From the NCBI RefSeq assembly GCF_900114785.1, contig NZ_FOUG01000004.1:248001-312000 (forward strand): a stretch of DNA of 64,000 nucleotides, in the 5' to 3' direction. Shown in pieces: positions 52,540 through 62,442 of this stretch. The DNA is from Variovorax sp. OV329. GTDB lineage: Bacteria; Pseudomonadota; Gammaproteobacteria; Burkholderiales; Burkholderiaceae_C. Made by a program: the position numbers and the translations under genes. Below the pieces are notes generated by a model. The model was not told the DNA's origin. It saw only the letters and a program-made list of their open reading frames with translations, and made no database searches. Position 1 is the first letter of the stretch, and the number at the start of each line of letters is the position of its first letter.

Positions 52540-55315
52540 ACACGGCCTTCCACAGGGCCAGCATGGCCGCCCGCTCGCTCGCCGCTGCGGCCAGCGGCAG
52601 CTGCGTCGATTCCTCGTTGAGCCGCAGGCGGTGCTGCATGCGGCGCAGCTCGCGGTAGGCCGCGCCCGCCTGCCGGCCCACGCCGGCGGGCAGCAGGCCC
52701 GCCTGCTCGGCACGCTGCAGCAGCGCGATGTTGCCCACGTTGGGAACGAGCGATGGATGGCTCGCGGACTGCGACAGCACCAGGAACTGCACCGCGAACT
52801 CCGCGTCCACCATCCCGCCGGGGCTGTGCTTGACGTCGAAGCGATCGGCTTTCACCGGCCGCGCATCGCGCACCTTCTGGCGCATCGCCACGATCTCGGC
52901 CTTGAGCGAATCGACGTCGCGCGGCGCGGTGATGACGGCCTCGCGCACCTTGTCGAAGCGCTCGCCTAGCTGCGGATCGCCCAGCACGAAGCGGGCGCGT
53001 GTCATGGCCTGGTGCTCCCAGGTCCACGCGGTGTTGCTGCCGCGGCCCAGCTGGTACTTCTCGTAGGCCTCGAAGCTGGTGGTCAGCAGGCCGGAGTTGC
53101 CGTTGGGCCGCAGCGCGGTGTCGATCTCGAAGAGATCGCCCTCGCGCAGCTTCACCGTGAGCCAGTTGATGAGCTTGCGCACGAAGGCCGGGTAGACCTC
53201 GGGGGCGCGCTCGTCCTCGTCGTCGTAGACGAAGACGATGTCCAGGTCGCTGCCGTAGCCCAGCTCCTTCCCGCCCAGCTTGCCGTAGCCGATGATGGCG
53301 AACTGCGGCGATTCGCGGTGGCGGCTCTTCAGATGCTCCCAGCACCAGCGTGCCGTGACGCGCAGCACCGCATCGGCCAGGGCGCTGAGGTCGTCGGCCA
53401 CCTCCTCCACCGTGATGCGGCCTTCGACGTCGCGCGCCAGCGTGCGGAACACCTCGGCATGGTGGGCGCGGCGCAGCATGTTCATCTGCTCTTCCTCGTC
53501 GGCCTCGTTGGTGCTGTGCAGGGCGCTGCGGCGCTGCTCCAGCTCGGCCTCGAACTCGGCGGCGTTGAAGCGGCTGGTCAGCATCTCGTCGCTGGCCAGC
53601 TCGTCGATCACGCCGGGGTGCTTGATGAGATAGCGCGCCGGCCACTTGGCCGCGCCCAGGATGCGCAGCAGCCGCTCCTGCACCGCGGGCCGCTCCACCA
53701 GCAAGGCCAGGTAGCTCTCGCGCCGGAACAGCGGCTCGAGCCAGTCGGCCCAGCGCAGCGCAGCGTCCACGTGGTTGGGCGTCTGGCCCTCGGCGTCGCC
53801 GTCGGGCTCGGCCAGCCACTGGCCGGTGCGGCGCACCAGTTGGCGCAGCCGTGCCTGCCCTTCCTCGCGCATGGCCAGCACGCGCGGGTGGGTGCACCAG
53901 GGCTTGACGCGCTCGGCGAAGGCCGGCGGCAGCTCGTCGAGCAGCTCCGCCAGGTCTTCGGGCGCGGGCGCGCTCTGCCTGCCGCTGCTGCAGCGCTTGC
54001 CGCTGCACTTGCCGTTGCTCTTCTCGTTGCCGCCCAGCAGCTTGTCGAACTCCTGCGCCACGAACTCGCGGTGCGTGTCCAGCTGGCTGAGGAAGTCGCA
54101 GCAGTCCATGTAGCCCAGGGTGGCGGAGATCCAGTGCTGGTCTTCGTCGCTGACTGGCAGCACGTGCGTCTGCTGGTCGTCCAGGTACTGGATGCGGTGT
54201 TCCACGCGGCGCAGGAACACGTAGGCCGCGGCCAGCGCGTCGGCGGTTGCCTGAGGCATGAGGCCGGCGGCTGTGAGTCGCTGCAGCGCGTCGAGCGTGG
54301 GGCGGGTGCGCAGCTCGGGGAACTGGCCGCCGCGCACCACCTGCAGCAGCTGCACGATGAACTCGATCTCGCGGATGCCGCCGCGCGAGAGCTTCACGTC
54401 GTTGGCCCGCTCGGGCCGGCCGGCGCTGCGGCGCGCGGCCTGGTCGCGGATCTGCCGGTGCAGCGTGCGCAGCGAATCGAACACGCTGTAGTCGAGGTAG
54501 CGCCTGAAAACGAAGGGCAGCACCACCGAGCGCAGGCCCTGGGCCGACGCGTCCTTGATGTGGGCCTGCGGCGCCACGATGCGGCTCTTGAGCCAGGCGA
54601 AGCGCTCCCACTCGCGGCCTTGCACCTGCAGGTACTCTTCGAGCGCGTCGAGCGACACCACCGGCGGGCCCGAGTTGCCATTGGGCCGCAATGCGAGGTC
54701 GACGCGGAACACGAAGCCGTGCTCGGTCGTGTCGCCCACCAGCGCATAGATGCGCTTGACCACCGCGGCGAAGAACTCCTGGTTGCTCACGCGGTTCATG
54801 CCGTGCGCGTTGCCCGACGTTTCGCCGCCCTGGTCGAACACGTAGATGAGGTCGATGTCGCTGGACACGTTGAGCTCGCGCGCGCCCAGCTTGCCCATGC
54901 CGATGATCCACAGGCGCGCCCGCTGCCCGTCGGCGCCCACGGGTGCGCCGTGCACCGCCTCGAGTTCTTCCTCGGCCTGGCGGCAGGCGACGTCGAGCGC
55001 GAACTCGGCCAGGTGCGTGACGGCGCAGGTCACCACCGACAGCGCGGCCTGCCCGTCGCAGTCCAGCGTGACCAGCCGCTCCATGACCAGCTGCCGTGCA
55101 ATGCGCAGCGCATCGCCCACCGCGTAGCCGCGCTCGCGCAGTGCCGCGTAGGCCTGCTCGATCTGGGGACGTTCGGGCGCGCCGGCCGGCAGCAGGGGCA
55201 GCTCGCCGGCGTAGCGCCGGCGCAGCCGCTGGACGAATCGGGAATAGGAGGACAGTGGCGGCGGCGCCTTGCGGGATGCGGATTCGGCGGAACCCGCGGG
55301 TGCGCCGCCGGTCAT
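52532..55315 (-). CDS. glnE: Bifunctional glutamine synthetase adenylyltransferase/deadenylase
   Basis: The ATG at 55315 gives 927 residues, close to 946 in E. coli GlnE. Two nucleotidyltransferase domains are present. The N-terminal deadenylase (GMGKLGARELNVSSDIDLIY) and the C-terminal adenylyltransferase (GYGKLGGKELGYGSDLDIVF) both have the GS-x-D-x-D active site. Each is followed by a GlnD PII-uridylyltransferase-type helical domain (KLSRGGIREIEFIVQLLQ; HSPGGMVDAEFAVQFLV). A linker near residue 440 has an odd Cys/Lys/Ser/Gly-rich patch (NEKSNGKCSGKRCSSGRQ). It modifies GlnA in response to PII. It is divergent from yhdP, with only 25 bases between start codons. Confidence 0.97.
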   Translation of the reverse strand: MTGGAPAGSAESASRKAPPPLSSYSRFVQRLRRRYAGELPLLPAGAPERPQIEQAYAALRERGYAVGDALRIARQLVMERLVTLDCDGQAALSVVTCAVTHLAEFALDVACRQAEEELEAVHGAPVGADGQRARLWIIGMGKLGARELNVSSDIDLIYVFDQGGETSGNAHGMNRVSNQEFFAAVVKRIYALVGDTTEHGFVFRVDLALRPNGNSGPPVVSLDALEEYLQVQGREWERFAWLKSRIVAPQAHIKDASAQGLRSVVLPFVFRRYLDYSVFDSLRTLHRQIRDQAARRSAGRPERANDVKLSRGGIREIEFIVQLLQVVRGGQFPELRTRPTLDALQRLTAAGLMPQATADALAAAYVFLRRVEHRIQYLDDQQTHVLPVSDEDQHWISATLGYMDCCDFLSQLDTHREFVAQEFDKLLGGNEKSNGKCSGKRCSSGRQSAPAPEDLAELLDELPPAFAERVKPWCTHPRVLAMREEGQARLRQLVRRTGQWLAEPDGDAEGQTPNHVDAALRWADWLEPLFRRESYLALLVERPAVQERLLRILGAAKWPARYLIKHPGVIDELASDEMLTSRFNAAEFEAELEQRRSALHSTNEADEEEQMNMLRRAHHAEVFRTLARDVEGRITVEEVADDLSALADAVLRVTARWCWEHLKSRHRESPQFAIIGYGKLGGKELGYGSDLDIVFVYDDEDERAPEVYPAFVRKLINWLTVKLREGDLFEIDTALRPNGNSGLLTTSFEAYEKYQLGRGSNTAWTWEHQAMTRARFVLGDPQLGERFDKVREAVITAPRDVDSLKAEIVAMRQKVRDARPVKADRFDVKHSPGGMVDAEFAVQFLVLSQSASHPSLVPNVGNIALLQRAEQAGLLPAGVGRQAGAAYRELRRMQHRLRLNEESTQLPLAAAASERAAMLALWKAVFG

Positions 55316-55340
55316 AATTCCAGGCACAGCGCGGTCCTCA

Positions 55341-58300
55341 ATGAATGTCACGGCGTCTCCCCCTTCGCATCTGCTCAAGATCACCGCTGTGACAGCGCGC
55401 TGGGCGCTGGGTCTGCTGGTGGCAGCATGGCTGTTGTTCGCACTTGTGGTCCTGGTCCTACACGCTTGGATTGTGCCGCGAATCGGCGAATACCGTGGGG
55501 TGCTGGAAGCCCAGGCCTCACGGTCCATCGGGGTAGAGGTTCGCATTGGTTCAATCCATGCGCAGGCTGAGGGTTTTCACGGTCTTTTGTTTCCCACCTT
55601 CGAGCTGCGCGATGTGGCGCTGCTCGACGCGCAGAAGCGCGAGGGACTCAAGCTCGCGCGCGTGGTCGCCACCGTCTCGCCGCGCTCGCTGTTCCGCCTG
55701 AGCTTCGAGCGGCTGTATGTCGAGCGGCCCGAGGTCGATGTGCGCCTGGATGCGCTGGGCAAGTTCCACGTGGCCGGCCTGTCGATGGGCACGTCCGAGA
55801 CCAGCGGCGAATCTCGATCGGCCGACTGGGTCTTCTCGCAGCGCGAGGTCGCGATCGAGGGTGGCACGGTACGCTGGACCGACGAGCGCCGCGGCGCGCC
55901 GCCGCTGGTGCTGACCGACGTCAACTTCTTCGCCCGCAACAGCGCCCGCCGCCATGCGCTGGGGCTGGACGCGACGCCGCCCGAGGGCTGGGGCGACCGC
56001 TTCTCGCTGCGCGGCCAGTTCCGCCAGCCGCTGCTGTCTACCCGCAGCGGCAACTGGCATGAATGGGACGGGCAGGTCTATGCGGACCTGCCGCGCATCG
56101 ACGTCAGCCGCATCGGCCGCTACGTGTCGCTGGACTTCAGCGTGCGCGAAGGCAATGGCGCGCTGCGTGTCTGGGGCGACGTGAGGAACGGGCAGCTCGT
56201 GGGCGGCACGCTGGACATGGGGCTGGACAGCGTGGACGTGACGCTGCAGCCCGCGCTGCAGCCCCTGGTACTGCGATCGCTCACCGGCCGCATCGCGCTG
56301 CGCCAGAGCCCGGACGACCGCACGGTGGAGCTGTCCACCACCAAGCTCGCCTTCGAGACGCGCGACGGCGTGATCTGGCCGGGCGGCAACCTGTGGCTGT
56401 CGCACACGCCTCCCACCGGCCGCGACGCGGGCCGTGGCGCCATCAAGGCCGACCGCCTGGACCTGGCCATGCTGGCGCAGATCGCAGACCGCCTGCCCCT
56501 GGGCGAGAAGCTTCACCAGGCGCTGGCGCGGCGCGCGCCGCAGGGCCTGGTGGACCGGCTGGATGCCGAATGGGACGGGCCCCTGGAGTCTCCGCGCCGC
56601 TACCAGGCACGCGGCCGTCTGAGCAAGTTCGCCGTGGCCTCGGAGCCAGCGGCCCAGGCCGACCACGCGGGCGCACCGGGCCTCTCGGGCGCCACCATCG
56701 ACTTCGACGCCACGCAGGCGGGCGGCTCGGCCAGCATCGGGATCGCACGCGGCACGCTGGATTTCCCGGGCGTGTTCGAAGACCCGCTGGTGCCCATCGA
56801 CGAACTCACCACCCGTGCCACCTGGAAGATCGACGGCCCGCGCGTCCAGGTGCAGCTGGCCGGCCTGCGCTTCGCCAATGCCGACGCCCAGGGCGACGCG
56901 CGCCTGTCCTGGCAGACCAGCGACCCGGCCACCTCCGCGAGCCATAGCCGCTTCCCCGGCGTGCTCGACCTCGAAGGCAAGCTGACCCGCGCCGACGGCA
57001 CCAAGGTGCATCGCTACCTGCCGCTGCACATCCCCAAGGAGACGCGCGACTACGTGCGCGACGCGGTGACCGCCGGCGTGGCCAGCACCGTGGACTTCAA
57101 GGTGAAGGGCGACCTGTGGGACATGCCCTTTCCCGAGGCGAAGCAGGGCGAGTTCCGCATTGCCGCCAAGCTGGCCGACGTGCACTACGCCTACGTGCCG
57201 CCGCCGCGTGCCGACCAGCGCCGCGGCACGGGTAGCGGCGTTGCTGCAAGCAGCAGCAGTAGCAGCAGCAGTGCAAGCGGCAACGGCGAGCCCGTCTGGC
57301 CTGCCCTGACCGCAACCAGCGGCGAGCTGATCTTCGAGCGCATCGGCATGAAGGTGCGCAATGCGCGCGGCCGCCTGGCCGGCGCGCCCGGCATCGAGAT
57401 GACGCGCGGCGAGGCCGAGATCGCCGACCTCATGCACCACGCGCCCGTGCTCAAGGTCAATGCGCAGGCGGCGGGCCCGCTGCCCGAGCTGCTGAAGGCG
57501 GCGACCCCATTGGCCGGCCCGGCGCGCGATTTCGCGTCGCAGGTGCGCGCCGGCGGCCGCGCCGACTACAAGCTGCAGCTGGAGATGCCGCTGTCGGCGA
57601 TGGACAAGACCAAGGTGCAGGCCAGCATCGGACTGCTCGACAACGAACTGCAGATCACGCCCGACACGCCGGCCTTCAGCCAGGCGCGCGGCCAGCTCAG
57701 CTTCACCGAGAACGGCTTCAGCCTGGCCAACGTGCGCGCCCGCGTGCTCGGTGGCGACACGCGCGTGGAGGGCAAGGGCCGCTACGGGGGCACGGGCCAC
57801 GACATGAGCTTTCGCGCGCAGGGCGTGATCACGGCAGAGGGCCTGCGCAGCCAGCGGGAGATGGGCTGGCTGGCCGACCTGGGCCGCAGGATGAGCGGCA
57901 GCACCGCCTACCAGCTGGACTGGGGCATGCGCGACGGCGTGGCCGAGATGGCGCTGTCAAGCAACCTGCAGGGCCTGGGCATGCAGCTGCCGTCCCCGCT
58001 GGCCAAGGCCGCCGAGGACAGCCTGGCCTTCTCGGTGGAGAAGAAGGTGGTGATGCGCGACGCGGCCACCCGGGGCAATGGGGCGCCGCGCATGCAGGAC
58101 CGCATCGGCATCGGCATGGGCCGCATCGCCACGGCGACCTGGCTGCGCGACATCTCGGGCGCGGAACCCAAGGTGATCAACGGCGGCATCGCCGTGGGGC
58201 TGCCCGCGGGCGAGAGCGTGGTGGCGCCCGAGAGCGGCGTGCTGGCCAATCTGAATTTCGGCAAGTTCGACATCGATGCCTGGCAGGCCCTGTTCAAGGA

Positions 58301-59465
58301 TGCCGCCGGCGCGGCGTCGGCAGCGGCACCGGGCACCGGCGGTGCGGCCGAGGCCGAAGCTTCTCCTTACCTCCCCAACGTGATCGCGCTGCGCGCGCAG
58401 GAGCTGCGCTTCGGCGGTCGGCGCCTGTCCAACATCGTGCTGGGCGGCAGCCGCGACGGACCGCTGTGGCGCGCCAACGTGGACTCGGACGAGCTCAGCG
58501 GCTATGTCGAATACAACCAGGCGCAGGCCGGCCGCGTCATGGCACGCCTGGCGCGCCTGAGGATCGCGCGCAGCGAAGCCAGCGAGGTCGAGTCGCTGCT
58601 GGACCAGCAGGCCAGCTCGCTGCCGGCGCTGGACATCGTGGTGGAAGACTTCGAGCTCTACGGGCGGCGCCTGGGCCGCGCCGAGGTCGAAGCCGTGAAC
58701 CGTGGCAGCGGCGGCACGCGCGAATGGCGGCTCAACCGCCTGAAACTCGTCACGCCCGAAGCCACCTTCGCCGCGCAGGGCAGCTGGGCCGCCCTGCGCG
58801 GCGAGACGGGGCGGCGCACCAGCATGAGCTTCAAGCTGGACATCGAAGATGCCGGCGCGCTGCTCAACCGCTTCGGCATGCAGGAGGTGCTGCGGCGCGG
58901 CCGCGGCTCGCTGGAAGGCGACGTGGCCTGGCGCGGCTCGCCCTTCTCCATCGACTACCCCAGCATGGACGGCAAGCTGCACCTGGACGTCGCGCAGGGC
59001 CAGTTCCTCAAGGCCGAGCCGGGCATTGCCAAGCTGCTGGGCGTGCTGAGCCTGCAGGCGCTGCCGCGCCGCTTCACGCTGGATTTCCGCGACATCTTCA
59101 GCCAGGGCTTCGCCTTCGACTTCATCCGCGGCGATGCCAGTATCGCCAAGGGCGTGGCCAGCACCAACAACCTGCAGATGAAGGGCGTGAACGCCGCCGT
59201 GCTCATGGACGGCTCGGCCGACCTCGCGCACGAGACCACCAACCTGCGCGTGGTGGTGGTGCCCGAGATCAACGCCGGCACCGCCGCCTTGGTGGCCACC
59301 GCCATCAACCCGGCCATCGGCCTGGCCACCTTCCTGGCCCAGTACGCGCTCAGCAAGCCGCTGTCGGCGGCGGCCACGCAGGAGTTCCAGATCGAGGGCA
59401 GCTGGGCCGACCCCAAGATCACCAAGGTGCCGCGCCGGCAGGCGCAGACGGAGAACAAGCCATGA
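55341..59465 (+). CDS. yhdP: AsmA-like envelope protein YhdP (DUF3971)
   Basis: The ATG at 55341 gives 1374 residues. One N-terminal membrane helix (WALGLLVAAWLLFALVVLVL, about 25-46) precedes a very long periplasmic chain typical of the AsmA/TamB/YhdP group. The C-terminal region ends with GTAALVATAINPAIGLATFL and FQIEGSWADPKITKVPRR, characteristic of YhdP. YhdP, with TamB and YdbH, moves phospholipid to the outer membrane through a hydrophobic groove. A tract of eight serines occurs near residue 640. It overlaps the nitrilase-family gene by ATGA. Confidence 0.95.
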   Translation: MNVTASPPSHLLKITAVTARWALGLLVAAWLLFALVVLVLHAWIVPRIGEYRGVLEAQASRSIGVEVRIGSIHAQAEGFHGLLFPTFELRDVALLDAQKREGLKLARVVATVSPRSLFRLSFERLYVERPEVDVRLDALGKFHVAGLSMGTSETSGESRSADWVFSQREVAIEGGTVRWTDERRGAPPLVLTDVNFFARNSARRHALGLDATPPEGWGDRFSLRGQFRQPLLSTRSGNWHEWDGQVYADLPRIDVSRIGRYVSLDFSVREGNGALRVWGDVRNGQLVGGTLDMGLDSVDVTLQPALQPLVLRSLTGRIALRQSPDDRTVELSTTKLAFETRDGVIWPGGNLWLSHTPPTGRDAGRGAIKADRLDLAMLAQIADRLPLGEKLHQALARRAPQGLVDRLDAEWDGPLESPRRYQARGRLSKFAVASEPAAQADHAGAPGLSGATIDFDATQAGGSASIGIARGTLDFPGVFEDPLVPIDELTTRATWKIDGPRVQVQLAGLRFANADAQGDARLSWQTSDPATSASHSRFPGVLDLEGKLTRADGTKVHRYLPLHIPKETRDYVRDAVTAGVASTVDFKVKGDLWDMPFPEAKQGEFRIAAKLADVHYAYVPPPRADQRRGTGSGVAASSSSSSSSASGNGEPVWPALTATSGELIFERIGMKVRNARGRLAGAPGIEMTRGEAEIADLMHHAPVLKVNAQAAGPLPELLKAATPLAGPARDFASQVRAGGRADYKLQLEMPLSAMDKTKVQASIGLLDNELQITPDTPAFSQARGQLSFTENGFSLANVRARVLGGDTRVEGKGRYGGTGHDMSFRAQGVITAEGLRSQREMGWLADLGRRMSGSTAYQLDWGMRDGVAEMALSSNLQGLGMQLPSPLAKAAEDSLAFSVEKKVVMRDAATRGNGAPRMQDRIGIGMGRIATATWLRDISGAEPKVINGGIAVGLPAGESVVAPESGVLANLNFGKFDIDAWQALFKDAAGAASAAAPGTGGAAEAEASPYLPNVIALRAQELRFGGRRLSNIVLGGSRDGPLWRANVDSDELSGYVEYNQAQAGRVMARLARLRIARSEASEVESLLDQQASSLPALDIVVEDFELYGRRLGRAEVEAVNRGSGGTREWRLNRLKLVTPEATFAAQGSWAALRGETGRRTSMSFKLDIEDAGALLNRFGMQEVLRRGRGSLEGDVAWRGSPFSIDYPSMDGKLHLDVAQGQFLKAEPGIAKLLGVLSLQALPRRFTLDFRDIFSQGFAFDFIRGDASIAKGVASTNNLQMKGVNAAVLMDGSADLAHETTNLRVVVVPEINAGTAALVATAINPAIGLATFLAQYALSKPLSAAATQEFQIEGSWADPKITKVPRRQAQTENKP
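57249..57272 (+). repeat. In-frame serine-codon microsatellite in yhdP
   Basis: AGCAGCAGCAGT is repeated exactly twice (57249-57260 and 57261-57272), encoding eight serines. Because the unit is a multiple of three, slippage would change only the length of the serine run and not the frame. Confidence 0.85.
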
Positions 59466-60277
59466 AAGTCGCAGCCATCCAGATGGTCTCGGCCGTCGCG
59501 CGCGAAGCCAACCTCGCGCGCGCGCACCGCCTGCTGGCCCAGGCGGCGGAGGCGGGCGCCGAGCTGGCGGTGCTGCCCGAGTACTTCTGCGTGATGGGCC
59601 AGCGCGACACCGACAAGCTCGCGCTGCGCGAGAGCGCCGAGGGCGGCATGGTGCAGGGCTTCCTGGGCGACGCGGCCCGCGAGTTCGGCATGTGGATCGT
59701 GGGCGGCACCCTGCCGCTGGAGAGCGAGGAGGAAGACCATGTCTTCAACAGCTCGCTGGCCTTCTCGCCCGAGGGCGAGTGCGTGGCGCGCTACGACAAG
59801 ATCCATCTCTTCTACTTCGACAACGGCGTGGAGCGCTACGACGAGCGCCGCGTCATCACGCCCGGCATCCATCCGGTTGTGTTCGAGCTGCCTTCGCGCG
59901 ACGGCCACACCTGGACCGTGGGGCTGAGCGTCTGCTATGACCTGCGCTTTCCGGAGCTCTACCGCGCATTGGCGCGCCACGGCGCCGAGCTGATGCTGGT
60001 GCCCAGCGCCTTCACCCGCACCACCGGCGCCGCGCACTGGGAGGCGCTGCTGCGCGCCCGCGCCATCGAGAACCTCTCGTGGGTGGTGGCGCCGGCGCAG
60101 GGCGGCGTGCACGAGAACGGCCGCCAGACCTGGGGCCACTCCATGGTCGTCGACCCCTGGGGCGCCGTGCTGGCACAGCAGGATGTGGGCGAGGGCGTGG
60201 TGCTGTGCGAGCTGGACGCCAACCAGATCGAGCGCGTCCGCCAGCAGCTGCCAGCACTGTCTCACCGGGTCCTGTAG
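59462..60277 (+). CDS. Carbon-nitrogen hydrolase of the Nit1/YbeM type (deaminated-glutathione amidase family)
   Basis: This 271-residue protein has the nitrilase-superfamily catalytic triad: Glu40 in LAVLPEYF, Lys113 in ARYDKIHLFYFD and Cys158 in GLSVCYDLRFPELYR. The DxGVERYDE-like loop (FDNGVERYDERRVI) and length match the Nit1 branch, whose known role is repair by hydrolysing deaminated glutathione. The specific substrate is inferred only from the branch. It is coupled to yhdP (ATGA), a pairing common in Burkholderiales. Confidence 0.9.
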   Translation: MKVAAIQMVSAVAREANLARAHRLLAQAAEAGAELAVLPEYFCVMGQRDTDKLALRESAEGGMVQGFLGDAAREFGMWIVGGTLPLESEEEDHVFNSSLAFSPEGECVARYDKIHLFYFDNGVERYDERRVITPGIHPVVFELPSRDGHTWTVGLSVCYDLRFPELYRALARHGAELMLVPSAFTRTTGAAHWEALLRARAIENLSWVVAPAQGGVHENGRQTWGHSMVVDPWGAVLAQQDVGEGVVLCELDANQIERVRQQLPALSHRVL

Positions 60278-60286
60278 CCGACCGAC

Positions 60287-62425
60287 GTGAGCACGCACCA
60301 GCCTTCACCCATCGCGCCGCTGCAAGCGGCCGACCACGACGACCTCGATGCGCTGGGCGTGCTGCCGGCGCACCTGGCACGGCCGCTCTCGCGGCTGCGT
60401 TCGGCCTGGCAGCGCTGGTTCCTGTGGGTGATCCTGGCGGCGCTGGTGCTGGCACTGGTGGGGACGGTGGTCTGGCTGGCAGGGCGGCACGAGGTGCAGC
60501 AGGTGCAGGAGCAGCTGGACCGCGACACCCTCGATGCCGTGGCCGACCTGCGCAACGGCCTGCAGCGCAATGCGCAGAGCCTGCGCGCCCTGCAGGCCGA
60601 GCCGCTGGTGCCGGCCCAGTGGGAGGAGCGGGCGCGCGAGCTGCTGCGCGCGCACCGCGAGTGGGTGCGCATCGAGTGGCGCGATCCCAGCATGCGCGTG
60701 ATGGCCTCGGCCGACACGCCCTACCGCGCGCCCATGTTCGAGAAGATCTCCCGCCTGTCGGTGGACCAGGCCGATGTCACCCTGGCCTGCACCAGCGCAC
60801 GCAAGCTCAGTGGCGCCGCCTACTCGCCCAGCCACTTCGTGCCGCTGGCCGAGGGCGGCGGCATGGAAGTGGTGGAGATGTGCCTGCAACTGGACAAGGG
60901 CGGCTACCTGGTAGCCGCCTATTCGCTGCGCGACACGCTGATCGAGCTGGTCACGCCCAGCCTGCGGCGCGGCCAGGAAGTGGCGCTGATGGAGGTGGAC
61001 GGCACCCGCCTGGCGGCCGTGGGCGCGCAGCGGCGCAGCGGCACGCGGGTGTTCAGCTCCCTGCAGCCCATCGACCTGCCGGGCTTTGCCGTGATGCTGC
61101 GCATCGACGGCTGGCGCGCCGAGCCCGACCTCTTTCCCAACGTGCTCACCGGCCTGGTCACGTTCATCTCGATCGCGCTGGTGTCGGTGCTGATCCTGCT
61201 GGCACGCGACACCAAGCGGCGCATCAAGGCCGAGCGCGACCTGGCCGATTCGCTGGCCTTCCGCAAGGCGATGGAAGACTCGGTGGTCACCGGCCTGCGC
61301 GCGCGCGACCTCGATGGGCGCATCACCTATGTGAACCCTGCCTTCTGCAAGATGGTGGGCTTCTCCGCCGAGGAGCTGATGGACAGCGACACCGCGCAGG
61401 CGCCCTACTGGCCCACCGAGCTGGCGCCCGAGTACCAGCAGCGCCATGCCGCGCGCCTGGCCGGCGGCATACCCTCGCGCGACGGCTTCGAGTCGGTTTT
61501 CATGCGCAAGGACGGCACGCGTTTCCCGGTGCTGATCTTCGAAGCGCCGCTCATCGTCGCCGACAAGGTGCAGACCGGCTGGATGAGCGCCTTCGTCGAC
61601 CTGAGCGAGCAACGACGCATCGAGGAGCAGACGCGCGCCGCGCAGGAGCGGCTGCAGGCCAGCGCGCGCCTGGCGACCGTGGGCGAGATGGCCTCGCTGC
61701 TCAGCCATGAGCTCACCCAGCCCCTGGCCGCCATTTCCAGCTATGCCAATGGCTCGCTCAACCTGCTGGAGCAGGACGATGCCGCGCAAGCGTCCGTGGC
61801 GGTGCAAAGCCAGGCCCTTGGCGACCTGCGCATGGCGCTGGCGCGCATTGCCGAGCAGGCCGGCCGCGCCGGCCGCGTGATCCGCAGCGTCCACGACGTC
61901 GTGCGCCGGCGCGAACGCACCCGCGAAAGCGTGCATGCGCAGGAATTGTTCGATGCGGTGCTGCCGCTGGTGCAGCTGCAGGCGCGCAAGCTGGGCGTGC
62001 GCATCGAGCTGCATGTGGCGCCCGGCCTGCCGCCCGTGCAGTGCGACCGCACGCTGGTCGAGCAGGTGCTGCTCAACCTGGCGCGCAATGCCATGCAGTC
62101 GATGGATCTGCCGCAGATCACACGCCGCGAACTGACCCTGCGCGCGTCACGCACACCGGCCAGCAAGGTGGCCGCCGGTGCGGAGGCCCGGCGCTGGGTC
62201 GAGTTCTCGGTGGCCGACGTGGGCCTGGGCATCGACACCGAGGTGGCCGAGCGCCTGTTCACGCCCTTCTTCACCACCCGCAGCGAAGGCATGGGGCTGG
62301 GCCTGAGCCTGTGCCGCACAGTGGTGGAGCAGCATGGGGGCGTGCTGGCCTACGAGCCCAACCGACCGCGCGGCACGCTCTTCCGATTCACCCTGCCGGC
62401 CGCGCAAGGCGCAACGGCCCCCTGA
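60287..62425 (+). CDS. Membrane PAS-domain sensor histidine kinase, DctS/FixL-like
   Basis: The GTG at 60287 gives 712 residues. A membrane helix at about 44-65, a periplasmic sensor region of about 220 residues, and a second helix at about 286-306 precede a PAS domain (LDGRITYVNPAFCKMVGFSA). The kinase core has the H-box SLLSHELTQPLAAISSYANG with His474, N-box NLARNAMQSM, and G-boxes VADVGLGID and GMGLGLSLCRTVVEQHGG. The SHELTQPLAAI wording is that of the FixL/DctS/TodS group. DctS senses C4-dicarboxylates in Rhodobacter; the ligand here is unproven. The response regulator follows after 17 bases. Confidence 0.93.
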   Translation: MSTHQPSPIAPLQAADHDDLDALGVLPAHLARPLSRLRSAWQRWFLWVILAALVLALVGTVVWLAGRHEVQQVQEQLDRDTLDAVADLRNGLQRNAQSLRALQAEPLVPAQWEERARELLRAHREWVRIEWRDPSMRVMASADTPYRAPMFEKISRLSVDQADVTLACTSARKLSGAAYSPSHFVPLAEGGGMEVVEMCLQLDKGGYLVAAYSLRDTLIELVTPSLRRGQEVALMEVDGTRLAAVGAQRRSGTRVFSSLQPIDLPGFAVMLRIDGWRAEPDLFPNVLTGLVTFISIALVSVLILLARDTKRRIKAERDLADSLAFRKAMEDSVVTGLRARDLDGRITYVNPAFCKMVGFSAEELMDSDTAQAPYWPTELAPEYQQRHAARLAGGIPSRDGFESVFMRKDGTRFPVLIFEAPLIVADKVQTGWMSAFVDLSEQRRIEEQTRAAQERLQASARLATVGEMASLLSHELTQPLAAISSYANGSLNLLEQDDAAQASVAVQSQALGDLRMALARIAEQAGRAGRVIRSVHDVVRRRERTRESVHAQELFDAVLPLVQLQARKLGVRIELHVAPGLPPVQCDRTLVEQVLLNLARNAMQSMDLPQITRRELTLRASRTPASKVAAGAEARRWVEFSVADVGLGIDTEVAERLFTPFFTTRSEGMGLGLSLCRTVVEQHGGVLAYEPNRPRGTLFRFTLPAAQGATAP

Positions 62426-62442
62426 ACGCCTGACTTCGAACC

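Noticed and set aside
53012-57800. Long open frames antisense to glnE (53012-55570, plus) and yhdP (55551-57800, minus)
   Set aside because: Both are shadows of genes with clear family motifs; their translations are Ala/Arg/Gln/His-rich and unlike any protein family I know.
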